A DNA stretch of 64,000 bases, taken from the NCBI RefSeq assembly GCF_038148855.1, contig NZ_JBBVGR010000006.1:1-64000 (forward strand), given 5' to 3'. Every line of letters begins with the position of its first letter. The stretch's first letter is position 1. Under the pieces are notes generated by a model that saw only the letters and a program-made list of their open reading frames with translations, was not told the origin of the DNA and ran no database searches. Positions 1 to 8,691 of the stretch are shown one piece after another. The stretch is from Phycobacter sedimenti (GTDB lineage Bacteria > Pseudomonadota > Alphaproteobacteria > Rhodobacterales > Rhodobacteraceae). Made by a program: the position numbers and the translations under genes.

Positions 1-423
1 TGTCCAACCGTCTCTCCGATCCGTCCCGCTCCGTCTCAGAAGCGACCCACCAGCGCCTCAGCGCCGCCGGTGAAGGGGGTTCTAGTCCCAACACAAAATA
101 CCCGCAACCCTAAAATCAAAGAAAATGGAAGAAAACTGAATGCGCCCATCAAACGGCTGAAATAAAACAATTTATTTAGGAATAATCCCTGCGCCCCTAA
201 ACACCAAAGCTGGTTTTCGCCGCATCTCCGAACCGCCTCCCCTCTGCTCGAGCGAGTCGACTGTCTGGTCAGATCAATATGTTGATGACTGACAGCAAAC
301 GACCACAAGAGACGGCCGGGATATAGCGCCTCCGGTCAGGCTTGCGAGTCGACCTGAGTCGCCCATCATGGACAGACGCAGCGCACGCCTTTAGGCGAAG
401 CCTCCAGCGCCCGGTCCTTTCGA
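1..423. other. Left-edge stretch without a recognisable gene
   Basis: I see no convincing gene here. A short minus-strand open frame (36-308) exists, but it has no recognisable domain and runs through AT-rich sequence. The stretch is the 3' flank of the reductive dehalogenase gene, which ends at 424. No clear GC hairpin plus T-run terminator is visible for that gene. Confidence 0.5.
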
Positions 424-3400
424 TCAGAGATCTATCTCGATGACCCCGTCTTTTTCAGCCGCTCGGGATTGGCAGAGGATGATGGACTTCTCTCTCTGTG
501 CCCTGGAGAGCACGAAGTCGCGATGTTCCACCTCTCCCGAGACAAGACCGCATTTGCACACGCCGCAGATGCCATCCGCGCATTTGACGTCGATATGGAT
601 GCCATGTTCAGCCAGTGCATCCGTGGCCACCTGATCGGCCGGGACATGGATTTCGCGGCCGCTACTGCGCAGCCGCAGGACAAAGGGATGATTTTCGTAG
701 TCCGGCACGTCCGGGACCGAGAAATACTCCAGATGCCGCGCCTCCTCCGGGAAGCCCTGCCGTTCGGCGGCCTGCATCACCGCGCTCATGAACCGATCTG
801 GGCCGCAGGTGTACACATGCCAACCATTTCGGTACCCCGACAGCACCTTGTCCAGATCGGCGCGCGTCCCCTCTGTGGACACGTGGAGATGGGCGTGATC
901 AGCCCAGGGCGCGGTCTCGAGATCCTTCAGATAGCCCGCATCCGCCCGGTCCGTGACAGAGTAGTGCAACTCGAAGGGTTGCCCGAGCGCATGCAGACGA
1001 TGAGCCATCGCGATCATCGGCGTGATGCCGATGCCTCCGCCCATGAGAAAGCTTTTCTCGGCGCTCTCATCCAGAGGGAAGTGATTGATGGGTCGGGAGA
1101 TGAAGATCCGGCGCCCCTCGGTAAAGATTCGGTGCAGAAGAATTGAGCCGCCGCGGCCTTCATCCTCGCGCAGGACACCGATCTGATACCGGGAACGGTC
1201 GGCCGGATCCCCGGACATGGAGTATTGGCGCAGGAATTCGGGCGCGACCACGATATCCAGATGGGCACCGGCAGTCCATTCGGGCAGATCACCGCCATCC
1301 ACAGCGGCAAACTCATACTTTGTCACATTCCGGCTCATCTGCTCGGCCTTTGACACCACCACCTGAAGCACGGGGCTATCTGCATCATTCGAATAGGTGT
1401 GATCCCATGGGCCGGTTTCGCCGCGCGTCCGGCGGAGCCTGTATTCCTCGGCCGTGATCATGGCCTGATAGGCCTCGATGCCCGCCTCCCGGTCCATCGG
1501 GAAGGGATAGGGCCACGGGTGCGGGGCCAGATTGGCAGGATAGACTGCAAGTGTCTGATCCTCGTAGCGCAGGTCCAGATCCTTTTGCAGCGCGCGGGCA
1601 TTGACCGCATGACGGGTGGGGCGGTAGCCGCCGTCCTCCTCGAGCTCCAGATCCCACCACCATTTCTTGGCCGGGTTCATTTCGCCGTTGCCCAGCGCAT
1701 CGTCCAGTCTGGCCAGGATCGGTGCGGCCTTTGGCATGTTCATTGCCGCCCAGCGGAAAGGGCGTTCGGCAAAGATGCCCTCCAGGTTCCAGGGACAGGT
1801 CTTCATGCAGCGTCCGCACATGGCGCCGCCCGGCGTGGTGATCCGGTAGGTGGTGCATTTCTGGCTGTCGCTTTTCCAGATCTCATAGCCGTTGAACATC
1901 AGCTTTGGACCGGCGGTAATCGCGCCGGACGGGCATTCACGCGCGCATTTGTTGCAAGCCTCGCAAAAGCTCTGCAGGCCAAAATCGATGGGCTTGTCAT
2001 GCGCGAGCGGCATATCGGTCGTCACGACACCGGATTTGAGACGCGGACCGAGAAAGGGATTGAGGATCACCTCGCCGATGCGGCTGACCTCCCCCAGACC
2101 GGACAGCAAAAGCAAGGGTGGCTGCAGGACCTCTCCGTCCATCACCGTGTGCGCCTTGGCCTTGTAACCTAGGTTGCGAATCTGGCGCGCGATCACGCCG
2201 CCAAGAAGCGAGAACCTCAGGTAGGCGCGCATGGACTGAGCCACCGCAATCCAGTCATCGCCCGAGGTGCCCTCGGTCGTGTCAAAGCCCTGATCGACGA
2301 TCATGCTGATCGCGTGGGGCTGGTCCGGCACGATGGGCGTGCCTGTAGCGTCATGACTGTACCAGGTCCAGTCCGGGCACCGGCTGATCCCGACGGCATC
2401 GATCCCCAGCCAGTAGCTGGCCGCCTTGATGTTATCGGCATTGCGGTCGGCATCGGCCGGGCGCTCTCCCTGCCCCGGCTGCCCGTCCTGCAACAAAACA
2501 AAGGCCCCCAGCATGCGCCGCTGCGCCATCGAGGGCGCCGCCTTGCGAGCATAAAGACCGCCGGTCGCAGCCTTCTGATTGGCCTTGCCCATATCCCCGA
2601 ACTGGCTGCGGGCAAACATGTCCGCCCGCTTGGGGACCCGTGCCACGCGGGCCTCGTCAATATAGGTCGTGGGGTCCTCTACCCGCTTGAGCGTCTCGAA
2701 GGGGTGCGGCCCATCCTTGTACAGGCGCTTCGCGAAAGGATCCCCGTTCAATTCCGAGCGCTCGGATCCGGCCCCCAGCCACCATTTGGGCCCCTTTGTT
2801 GCAAGAAGCGGCTGGCGGTCCTCAGACACAAGCGGGCGGTCCATAGAAAGGTCAAAATCCGTCGTCACCGCCGCAAGACCGAAACGGTCCCCCAGATAGG
2901 GAGCGCACAGCATGTCCCCCTCCAGGGTCACAAGCCCGGCAGCAACCGCAAGCCGGTTGAGATCCACATCCGACGAGGTTCCGGTATGCGCCTTCGCATC
3001 CCAGCCCAAAAGCCGGATGTAATTGGCCAGAACCACAGCCGTTTCACTGGCCCGCAAGCAGGCCCGGTGATGTTCCGCATCCAAAAGCCAGTCGCAGCCC
3101 GCCTCACCCGGATGCGGATCTCGGGGCATCTCATAAAGGAAGACGATGGCACGCGAATGGCCGCCAATGCCGCTGGGCGGCGCCTCCATCGCATCACGCA
3201 GATCTGCCATGATCATGTCGATCCCCGAGGCCAGCGTCTTGGTCTGCTGTGTCTTCAGCTGATGCGCCAGCCGGTCGATACCGGGATTGCGATAGGGCTG
3301 ATCGAGCCGGGCCTCATCCGGGAGCGGACCGATCCCGACCATCGAAGCGTCAGAAAAATACCCGAACGCCTTCAGGTGGTCCGCGCGCTCTTGTGGATCA

Positions 3401-3645
3401 TCCGGGCATTCGGCGCGCACCTTATTGACCAGACCGTCGCGGATAGCGTCCATCATCGCCTGGTAATCCCCCATCGCATTCACGATCGACGAGGGCAGGT
3501 GCGGCCTGCTGAAGCTCAGGGGCTGGAAGGCCGGAATTGCGGACAAATCCGGCATCTCTCCTGCGGCAACCCGCCGAAGCCGTTCCAGTGGAAACGGCCC
3601 AAGGTGTACGGGCCTGTTACGCGTGGAAAAGAAACGGATCGTCAT
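424..3645 (-). CDS. Self-sufficient reductive dehalogenase (RdhA-NAD(P)H reductase fusion)
   Basis: Predicted soluble cobalamin-dependent reductive dehalogenase fused to its own electron-input module, 1073 residues. The N-terminal ~550 residues carry two related copies of a corrinoid-binding-like unit (about 205-270 and 484-550). Residues 561-571 (C561, C564, C567, C571) and 597-617 (C597, C610, C613, C617) are two [4Fe-4S] motifs. Residues ~755-975 form a flavin/NAD(P) reductase (RQYSMSG flavin motif at 806-812, GGGIGITP at 869-876), and C1022, C1027, C1030 and C1058 form a plant-type [2Fe-2S] centre. This is the architecture of the catabolic, oxygen-tolerant enzymes BhbA (Comamonas) and NpRdhA (Nitratireductor), which remove halogen from halophenols using NAD(P)H. 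Y429 and K495 lie where the catalytic Tyr/Lys pair of NpRdhA is expected (inferred from spacing). There is no Tat signal and no rdhB anchor gene, unlike respiratory RdhA. The substrate is unknown. Confidence 0.9.
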   Translation of the reverse strand: MTIRFFSTRNRPVHLGPFPLERLRRVAAGEMPDLSAIPAFQPLSFSRPHLPSSIVNAMGDYQAMMDAIRDGLVNKVRAECPDDPQERADHLKAFGYFSDASMVGIGPLPDEARLDQPYRNPGIDRLAHQLKTQQTKTLASGIDMIMADLRDAMEAPPSGIGGHSRAIVFLYEMPRDPHPGEAGCDWLLDAEHHRACLRASETAVVLANYIRLLGWDAKAHTGTSSDVDLNRLAVAAGLVTLEGDMLCAPYLGDRFGLAAVTTDFDLSMDRPLVSEDRQPLLATKGPKWWLGAGSERSELNGDPFAKRLYKDGPHPFETLKRVEDPTTYIDEARVARVPKRADMFARSQFGDMGKANQKAATGGLYARKAAPSMAQRRMLGAFVLLQDGQPGQGERPADADRNADNIKAASYWLGIDAVGISRCPDWTWYSHDATGTPIVPDQPHAISMIVDQGFDTTEGTSGDDWIAVAQSMRAYLRFSLLGGVIARQIRNLGYKAKAHTVMDGEVLQPPLLLLSGLGEVSRIGEVILNPFLGPRLKSGVVTTDMPLAHDKPIDFGLQSFCEACNKCARECPSGAITAGPKLMFNGYEIWKSDSQKCTTYRITTPGGAMCGRCMKTCPWNLEGIFAERPFRWAAMNMPKAAPILARLDDALGNGEMNPAKKWWWDLELEEDGGYRPTRHAVNARALQKDLDLRYEDQTLAVYPANLAPHPWPYPFPMDREAGIEAYQAMITAEEYRLRRTRGETGPWDHTYSNDADSPVLQVVVSKAEQMSRNVTKYEFAAVDGGDLPEWTAGAHLDIVVAPEFLRQYSMSGDPADRSRYQIGVLREDEGRGGSILLHRIFTEGRRIFISRPINHFPLDESAEKSFLMGGGIGITPMIAMAHRLHALGQPFELHYSVTDRADAGYLKDLETAPWADHAHLHVSTEGTRADLDKVLSGYRNGWHVYTCGPDRFMSAVMQAAERQGFPEEARHLEYFSVPDVPDYENHPFVLRLRSSGREIHVPADQVATDALAEHGIHIDVKCADGICGVCKCGLVSGEVEHRDFVLSRAQREKSIILCQSRAAEKDGVIEIDL

Positions 3646-3667
3646 ATTGGCAAGGCCCCGCTGCGGT

Positions 3668-3750
3668 CAACTGCTTCTGCTATAGCCGGTTCGGCCACTT
3701 GCGCATAGGAGCCAATATCCAATTTTGCCACAAAATGACATAAGCAGTTG
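3668..3750. promoter_or_regulatory. Inverted 13-base repeat upstream of the dehalogenase gene
   Basis: The minus-strand word TCAACTGCTTATG near 3740-3752 recurs on the plus strand as TCAACTGCTTCTG near 3667-3679, so one site stands in each orientation about 65 bases apart. Both lie between the dehalogenase start (3645) and the end of pxpA (3829). Paired sites like this are typical of a dimeric regulator or a looping operator. No regulator gene is adjacent, so the function is inference. Confidence 0.35.
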
Positions 3751-3828
3751 ATACTTTTACAAACAATATGATGCGGACTTCGATCTCATCCTACAACTTT
3801 GTGGCGCCGTCAGCGCACAGAGCCCTTC

Positions 3829-4602
3829 TCAGCCCCTCCGCCCTTCGAAACGGCGCACCTCTATGCCGCTGGCTGTCAGGCTGCTGCGTACGCTTCGGGC
3901 CAGATCTACAGCCGTTGGCGTGTCTCCATGCAGGCAGATCGTATCGATCGCCGTGGGGATGCGTTTGCCGCTTTCGGTGATGATCGCGCCTTCCTTCACC
4001 ATCTCGACAATCCGTGGCCCGGCCAGCTCCGGATCATGGATGACCGCACCGGGTTTGCTGCGATCCACCAGTGTTCCGTCATCATTGTAGGCCCGATCCG
4101 CGAAGATCTCGCCGCACCAGGTGCATCCCAGATCGCGGACAACCTGCTCCATCGCCGTGGCGGCCAGCACCATGATGATGATGTCGGGATCCACGTCCAG
4201 CGCTGCCTCATAGCAGGCGCGGGCCATGTCGTAATCGGTGCAGGCCATATTCGACAGCGCGCCGTGCAATTTCAGGTGCCGAACCTCAGCGCCCAGCGCG
4301 GCCGCCATGCCCCTCGCCGCGCCCAGTTGGTAGCGCACCATATTTGCAAGAGACTCGTGCGGGATGAGCATCCTGCGGCGCCCAAAGCCCTGCAGATCGG
4401 GAAAGCCGGGATGCGCACCTATTCCCACGTTATTGTCCCGCGCCCGCGCCATTGTCGCAGCCATCACATCCGGATCGCCCGCATGGAACCCACAGGCAAT
4501 ATTCGCAGAGGAGACAACATCCAGCAAAGCGCCATCATCGCCCATGTTCCAGGGGCCAAAGCTTTCGCCCATGTCCGCATTCAGATCGATGCTCTTTGTC
4601 AT
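3829..4602 (-). CDS. pxpA: 5-oxoprolinase subunit A (LamB/YcsF family)
   Basis: Subunit A of the bacterial ATP-dependent 5-oxoprolinase, which opens pyroglutamate to glutamate together with PxpB and PxpC. The 257-residue length is normal. The family signature DLNADMGESFG lies at residues 7-17, and a conserved GAHPGFPD segment follows near residue 60. The ATG overlaps the pxpC stop (ATGA), so the three subunits are translationally coupled in the order B-C-A. It is the last gene of the unit and lies 183 bases upstream of the dehalogenase gene on the same strand. Confidence 0.93.
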   Translation of the reverse strand: MTKSIDLNADMGESFGPWNMGDDGALLDVVSSANIACGFHAGDPDVMAATMARARDNNVGIGAHPGFPDLQGFGRRRMLIPHESLANMVRYQLGAARGMAAALGAEVRHLKLHGALSNMACTDYDMARACYEAALDVDPDIIIMVLAATAMEQVVRDLGCTWCGEIFADRAYNDDGTLVDRSKPGAVIHDPELAGPRIVEMVKEGAIITESGKRIPTAIDTICLHGDTPTAVDLARSVRSSLTASGIEVRRFEGRRG

Positions 4603-5630
4603 GTGTCTTCTCCAGTGGCAAAGGGGTCGGCCATCGCAGAGACCGCACCGCTGATAAGTTGATAGGACAGAAGGTCCGACATCCCGCTGGGATCGCGCAG
4701 CAATGGCTGACAGGCACCCGGCAAGGCGCGCACCTCCCTGTCATGCTTTTCTTGCAGGTCAAGCCCGTCTTCCAGAGACACCCAGCGGAACCGGAGCAAG
4801 GCCCCGGCCTGTGCCTGCGCAACCCTTGGCAGATCACATGGCAAGACTGTTCCGATTCTCGGATAACCGCCAGTGGTCTGCGCCTCGCGCAGCAACACGA
4901 AAGGTTTACCATCTCCCGTCATCTGCACATCGCCGGGAACGATGATCTCGGACAAGATGTTCAGCTGGCCGACTGCAGCGAACCCCTCCCCGTCCGAGAT
5001 CATCTCGACACCCATCCGGTTGGCGCGGGCACCGCGCCGGAACTCCGTTTCACCAAAGCGGGCGCAAACTTCGGGCGTAAACAATGCACTCTGGAAGCTT
5101 TCCACGATCCGCAGTTCACCGCCCCCAAACCGGTCTTGCGCCGCAAGGGTCAACCCGGTCTCCGTCCCGCGATCCTCGCCCGCCGGAAGAAAATCGCCTG
5201 CAGCGACGACACGTCCCAACCCGGCTGCAAGATGAGCCGACCGCGCGCCGAGGACCGGCACCGTATCGATACCACCACCAACATGCAGATACCCGTAAAC
5301 GCCCCGCCTGGCCGGACCGATCTCCAGCCTTTGCCCGGCGCTCAATCCATGGCTGGCGTTCCAGGCCAGCGCAGCGCCATCCAGCATGGCCACCATAGGC
5401 GCCCCGGTCAAAGCGATCCGCAAAGGGCCGGTCGCCTCAAAGACACCGCCCATACCGCCCATCTCAAGCGCCGCCAGACCTGGGTCCTGCCGCAAAAGCG
5501 CGGCGCCCTCCGCCAGGGCCAGCACATCCGCCGCCCCGCCCCGCGACACGCCCTGGTCCAGCAGGCCGGGACGTCCAAGATCCTGGACGCTTGCCACCGG
5601 GCCGGTCTTGAGAACCTTGAGACCGCTCAT
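4599..5630 (-). CDS. pxpC: 5-oxoprolinase subunit C (biotin-dependent carboxyltransferase family)
   Basis: KipA/PxpC-type subunit of 5-oxoprolinase, 343 residues. It begins with the typical GLKVLKTGPVASVQDLGRPG block and continues through the carboxyltransferase-like fold (RRGARANRMGV near residue 200). The ATG at 5630 is chosen because it overlaps the pxpB stop as ATGA and has AGGAG eight bases upstream. A GTG at 5648 would add six unsupported residues. Older annotation calls this family allophanate hydrolase subunit 2. The neighbouring pxpA and pxpB make the oxoprolinase role much more likely. Confidence 0.9.
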   Translation of the reverse strand: MSGLKVLKTGPVASVQDLGRPGLLDQGVSRGGAADVLALAEGAALLRQDPGLAALEMGGMGGVFEATGPLRIALTGAPMVAMLDGAALAWNASHGLSAGQRLEIGPARRGVYGYLHVGGGIDTVPVLGARSAHLAAGLGRVVAAGDFLPAGEDRGTETGLTLAAQDRFGGGELRIVESFQSALFTPEVCARFGETEFRRGARANRMGVEMISDGEGFAAVGQLNILSEIIVPGDVQMTGDGKPFVLLREAQTTGGYPRIGTVLPCDLPRVAQAQAGALLRFRWVSLEDGLDLQEKHDREVRALPGACQPLLRDPSGMSDLLSYQLISGAVSAMADPFATGEDT

Positions 5631-6379
5631 GCCGGGATCTCCTCGCACGTGGCGCCTCCCATGATGGCATCATCTTCTCGCAGCTTCAGGAAATCGGTCC
5701 GTGAGACCGGCTCGAACTGCAGTTCGTCCCCTGCCCGCAACGCAAACGGCGTTTCAGCCTCGGGCCGGAACAGCATGAAGCCCGTCTGCCCCACGTGCCG
5801 CCAACCGGTGGGCGTAGAAGAAGAAAAAAGAACGAATTGCCGAATTGCCAGCACAAGAGCGCCGCGGGGAACCATCGGCGTCAGTTCGGTCTGGCGAGGC
5901 AGATCCCACTCTGGCCCAAGCTGTCCGAGGTAGGGTTGCCCCGGCGCAAAACCGATGGTCAGAACCCGCACCCGTGAGGAACCGAGGCACTCGATGGCCT
6001 GCGCCTCGGTCAAACCGGCGGCATCGGCGGCCTCGGGCAGCTGCGGTGCAAGATCCGTGCCATAGACCGTCGGAACACGCCAGAACCGGCGTCCGGGCGG
6101 CAGGGGTTCCCGGTACCAGTCACGCGCCTCAACCTGTTCCCTCAGGCGCGAAGCCAGGCGGGCGTGGTCCAGATCATGCGGGTCGAATCGAATGTAAACG
6201 GAGGCCAGAGAGGTCGAGGTTTCAAGGACACCGGCCCAGTCCAGCTCTTCCAGGCGCTGTCGAAAGGAGAGCGTCGCCCGATTCGAAGCCTCATCCAAAG
6301 CATCGGCAAAGGTGACGATCATACCCGTCAGGCCCACCGTCCGGATCCTGGGAAAACCTGAAACTGCTTGCGAATTCAT
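5627..6379 (-). CDS. pxpB: 5-oxoprolinase subunit B
   Basis: KipI/PxpB family subunit, about 250 residues. The family's conserved ADALDEASNRA segment lies near residue 26, and the SSTPTGWRHVGQT block near residue 205 is characteristic. The start at 6379 (MNSQAVSG) is chosen because it has a GGGGG ribosome-binding stretch upstream. The frame remains open to 6433, but those extra residues do not resemble the family. First gene of pxpBCA. With its partners it recycles 5-oxoproline formed from glutamine or glutathione breakdown. Confidence 0.9.
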   Translation of the reverse strand: MNSQAVSGFPRIRTVGLTGMIVTFADALDEASNRATLSFRQRLEELDWAGVLETSTSLASVYIRFDPHDLDHARLASRLREQVEARDWYREPLPPGRRFWRVPTVYGTDLAPQLPEAADAAGLTEAQAIECLGSSRVRVLTIGFAPGQPYLGQLGPEWDLPRQTELTPMVPRGALVLAIRQFVLFSSSTPTGWRHVGQTGFMLFRPEAETPFALRAGDELQFEPVSRTDFLKLREDDAIMGGATCEEIPA

Positions 6380-6510
6380 CCGTGCCCCCGTTTTGCGCGA
6401 CAGCGTTGCGGCGCAGCGCAGGAGTGTCAACACGCCAGTTGCGCCCCGTCACAGATGCGTGGGTGAAGGGCTCTGTTCTTTGACTTTTGACCGACTTTTT
6501 TCGAGACCGC

Positions 6511-6552
6511 AAAACAAAAGCGGCCGCCACTTTAGACGTGGCGAGCCGCTTT
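6511..6552 (-). terminator. Intrinsic terminator of the PAS chemoreceptor gene
   Basis: Read on the minus strand, AAAGCGGC-T-CGCCAC pairs with GTGGCG-GCCGCTTT around a seven-base loop (one bulged base) and is followed by TTTTGTTTT. It begins about 50 bases after the chemoreceptor stop codon. Confidence 0.8.
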
Positions 6553-6604
6553 ATAGGGATGCGTCTGCAAAGGGCACCGATCCTGGTGCCTGCCTGATCG
6601 CCTG

Positions 6605-8041
6605 TTAGAAGTCTTCCCAGCGCACGGCTTCGGCTTTTGCCGCAGCATTGCCCACAGAGCGTGCTGCCGGTCTCGACGCTTGCGAGGACGTTTTCGAAAC
6701 CGAATTGGACGAGGCAGATGTCTTTGTCTCGGCCCCGATATTTGGACGGGTCTTGAAGACCTGAACCTCGCGAGACAACTGCGATGCATCATTAGACAGG
6801 ATCTGCGTCGCTGCTGTTGTCTGCTCAACCATCGCCGCGTTCTGCTGCGTGACCTGATCGAGTTGCGATACACCTGCGCTGATCTCAACCAGGGTGGTCG
6901 ACTGCTCAGACGCGCCGACTGCAATCTCGGAGATATGGCCGGAAATCGTGCCAACGGCATCGACAATGCGCTTCAGTTCCTCACCGCTTCGCCCAACCAG
7001 ATCCACACCTGTTCCAACGTTTTCCTTACTTTCGCTGATCAGGTCCTTGATCTCGCCCGCCGCAATGGCCGAGCGTTGCGCCAGGGCACGGACTTCGGCA
7101 GCAACAACCGCGAAACCGCGCCCGGCGTCTCCGGCGCGGGCCGCTTCAACCCCGGCGTTGAGCGCAAGGAGATTGGTCTGAAAGGCGATGTCATCGATCA
7201 CCGTGATGATCTTTGCAATCTTTTCGGAAGAGCTTTCGATTGCCGACATCGCGCTGATGGCATCGGAAACAACGCGTTCACTCTGTACGGCGACAGACTG
7301 TGTATTGCCGACGATCTCTTCCACCTTGTGCGCCCCCTCAGCTGCGGCGCGCACGGTCGAGGTGAGCTGCTCCAGGGCTGCCGCTGTCTGCTCGAGCGTT
7401 GCAGCCTGGCTTTCGGTACGATGCGACAGATCCGTCGAGGACTGGCTGATCTCGGAGGCCGTCTGCGTCACGGCAAAAGACACATTTTTGACCGTGTTCA
7501 CGGCCTTTTCCAGCTGTTCCATCGAGCGGTTGTAAGCCTTGGCGATCACACCGATGTCTTCGGAGTTGCGGATCACGACCCGCTGACGCAGATCTCCCTC
7601 GCTCAGGGCTTGCAGACCTGCGGCGACCTCTTGCAGGGCGCGCCGCCGTTCGGTGACATCGGTCGCGATCTTGATGACCTTTTCCGTCTTTCCATCAGGG
7701 CCAGGCACCGCGGCATAGGTGGCCTGAAGCCAGACGACCGCCCCGGCCTTGGTGAGACGGGGATATTGATCCATCATGGTTCGCCCCGCCCGCAGGGCCG
7801 TCCAGAACTGCGCATAGTCTCCGCTGGCGGCAAACTTGGGGTCCACGAACATGGAGTGGTTCTTGCCCACGATCTCGTTCAGCTGATAGCCCATCAAGGA
7901 CAGGAAGTTTTCATTGGCCGTGACGATGGTTCCATCGGCCTCAAACTGAATCGTGGCCTGCGTCCGCTCGATCATGTCCGCGATAACACGATCCATACCA
8001 GCTCTTTCGGGCGCCGCCCGCGTCTTACCTTTAAAAAACAC
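6605..8041 (-). CDS. Soluble PAS-domain methyl-accepting chemotaxis protein
   Basis: Cytoplasmic chemoreceptor of 478 residues with no membrane segment. A PAS domain occupies about residues 18-135 (TANENFLSLMGY ... ATDVTERR), a HAMP-like linker follows (~138-190), and then the signalling hairpin, whose tip reads FQTNLLALNAGVEAARAG (~288-305). The protein ends in RWEDF, close to the xWExF pentapeptide that tethers CheR/CheB on high-abundance receptors. It probably senses an intracellular or redox cue through PAS and signals to CheA. No che genes are in the window and it is monocistronic. Confidence 0.9.
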   Translation of the reverse strand: MFFKGKTRAAPERAGMDRVIADMIERTQATIQFEADGTIVTANENFLSLMGYQLNEIVGKNHSMFVDPKFAASGDYAQFWTALRAGRTMMDQYPRLTKAGAVVWLQATYAAVPGPDGKTEKVIKIATDVTERRRALQEVAAGLQALSEGDLRQRVVIRNSEDIGVIAKAYNRSMEQLEKAVNTVKNVSFAVTQTASEISQSSTDLSHRTESQAATLEQTAAALEQLTSTVRAAAEGAHKVEEIVGNTQSVAVQSERVVSDAISAMSAIESSSEKIAKIITVIDDIAFQTNLLALNAGVEAARAGDAGRGFAVVAAEVRALAQRSAIAAGEIKDLISESKENVGTGVDLVGRSGEELKRIVDAVGTISGHISEIAVGASEQSTTLVEISAGVSQLDQVTQQNAAMVEQTTAATQILSNDASQLSREVQVFKTRPNIGAETKTSASSNSVSKTSSQASRPAARSVGNAAAKAEAVRWEDF

Positions 8042-8262
8042 TCGAAGGCTCCGCGCTGAGTTCTCTCTTGAACGATGAAACTACCGGAAAATCGCTATCC
8101 AATCTTTAACGATTGCGAAAAACACTGGACCGCTCAAAACATGTCTGTTGTTCAAAGGCATAAGCATCCGCCACAGCATAGCCAACGACAAACGATGCCA
8201 CGCCCCATGCTGCAAGCAGGTCTGTCTGGCGGTCATTTGACTTCAGAATGAGAGCAGTGGCG
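8042..8262. other. Intergenic stretch before the assembly gap
   Basis: About 220 bases upstream of the chemoreceptor start with no gene or clear hairpin. It must hold the receptor's promoter, but I could not place one. The last bases, AGTGGCG, match the bases just outside the tRNA-Arg copy at 8528, which suggests the gap begins at another repeat unit. Confidence 0.5.
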
Positions 8263-8360
8263 NNNNNNNNNNNNNNNNNNNNNNNNNNNNNNNNNNNNNN
8301 NNNNNNNNNNNNNNNNNNNNNNNNNNNNNNNNNNNNNNNNNNNNNNNNNNNNNNNNNNNN
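8263..8360. other. Assembly gap (98 Ns)
   Basis: A run of N abuts the 3' end of the tRNA-Arg gene at 8361. Its left flank AGTGGCG equals the left flank of the second tRNA copy. It most likely marks a collapsed or unresolved tandem tRNA-Arg repeat. Confidence 0.95.
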
Positions 8361-8434
8361 CGGACCGAGGAGGATTCGAACCCCCGACCCCTTGATTCGT
8401 AGTCAAGTACTCTATCCAGCTGAGCTATCGGTCC
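8361..8434 (-). tRNA. tRNA-Arg(ACG), copy 1
   Basis: On the minus strand the cloverleaf begins GGACCGA and ends TCGGTCC plus discriminator G. The anticodon arm is CTTGA-CTACGAA-TCAAG (anticodon ACG), and the T arm is GGGGG-TTCGAAT-CCTCC. ACG is read as ICG after deamination by TadA and decodes CGU/CGC/CGA. The 3' end touches the N gap, so whether CCA is encoded cannot be seen. Confidence 0.93.
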
Positions 8435-8527
8435 ACTGCTGCGGGATTGAGGCTCCCGGCATGGAACTGTATGTCACGTTCCATTTGGCCTGTTCCGAAC
8501 TGCCGCGACCGGCGGTTCGGGTAGTGG

Positions 8528-8601
8528 CGGACCGAGGAGGATTCGAACCCCCGACCCCTTGATTCGTAGTCAAGTACTCTATCCAGCTGAGCTATCGGTC
8601 C
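8528..8601 (-). tRNA. tRNA-Arg(ACG), copy 2
   Basis: The 74-base gene is identical to the copy at 8361, with 93 bases of unique spacer between them. The bases following it (reading CGCCAC) show that CCA is not encoded, so it must be added after transcription. The two copies are probably co-transcribed, with this one first. Confidence 0.95.
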
Positions 8602-8691
8602 ACTGGAGGCGGGGTTTAATCCTAGCAGATGACCGGCGCAACCCCAAAAACGAAATTAGTTTGAGTGGGAGGCGTCATCCATCCGCACCGG

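Noticed and set aside
36..308. 90-residue minus-strand frame at the left edge
   Set aside because: No domain or start context; AT-rich intergenic sequence with biased composition.
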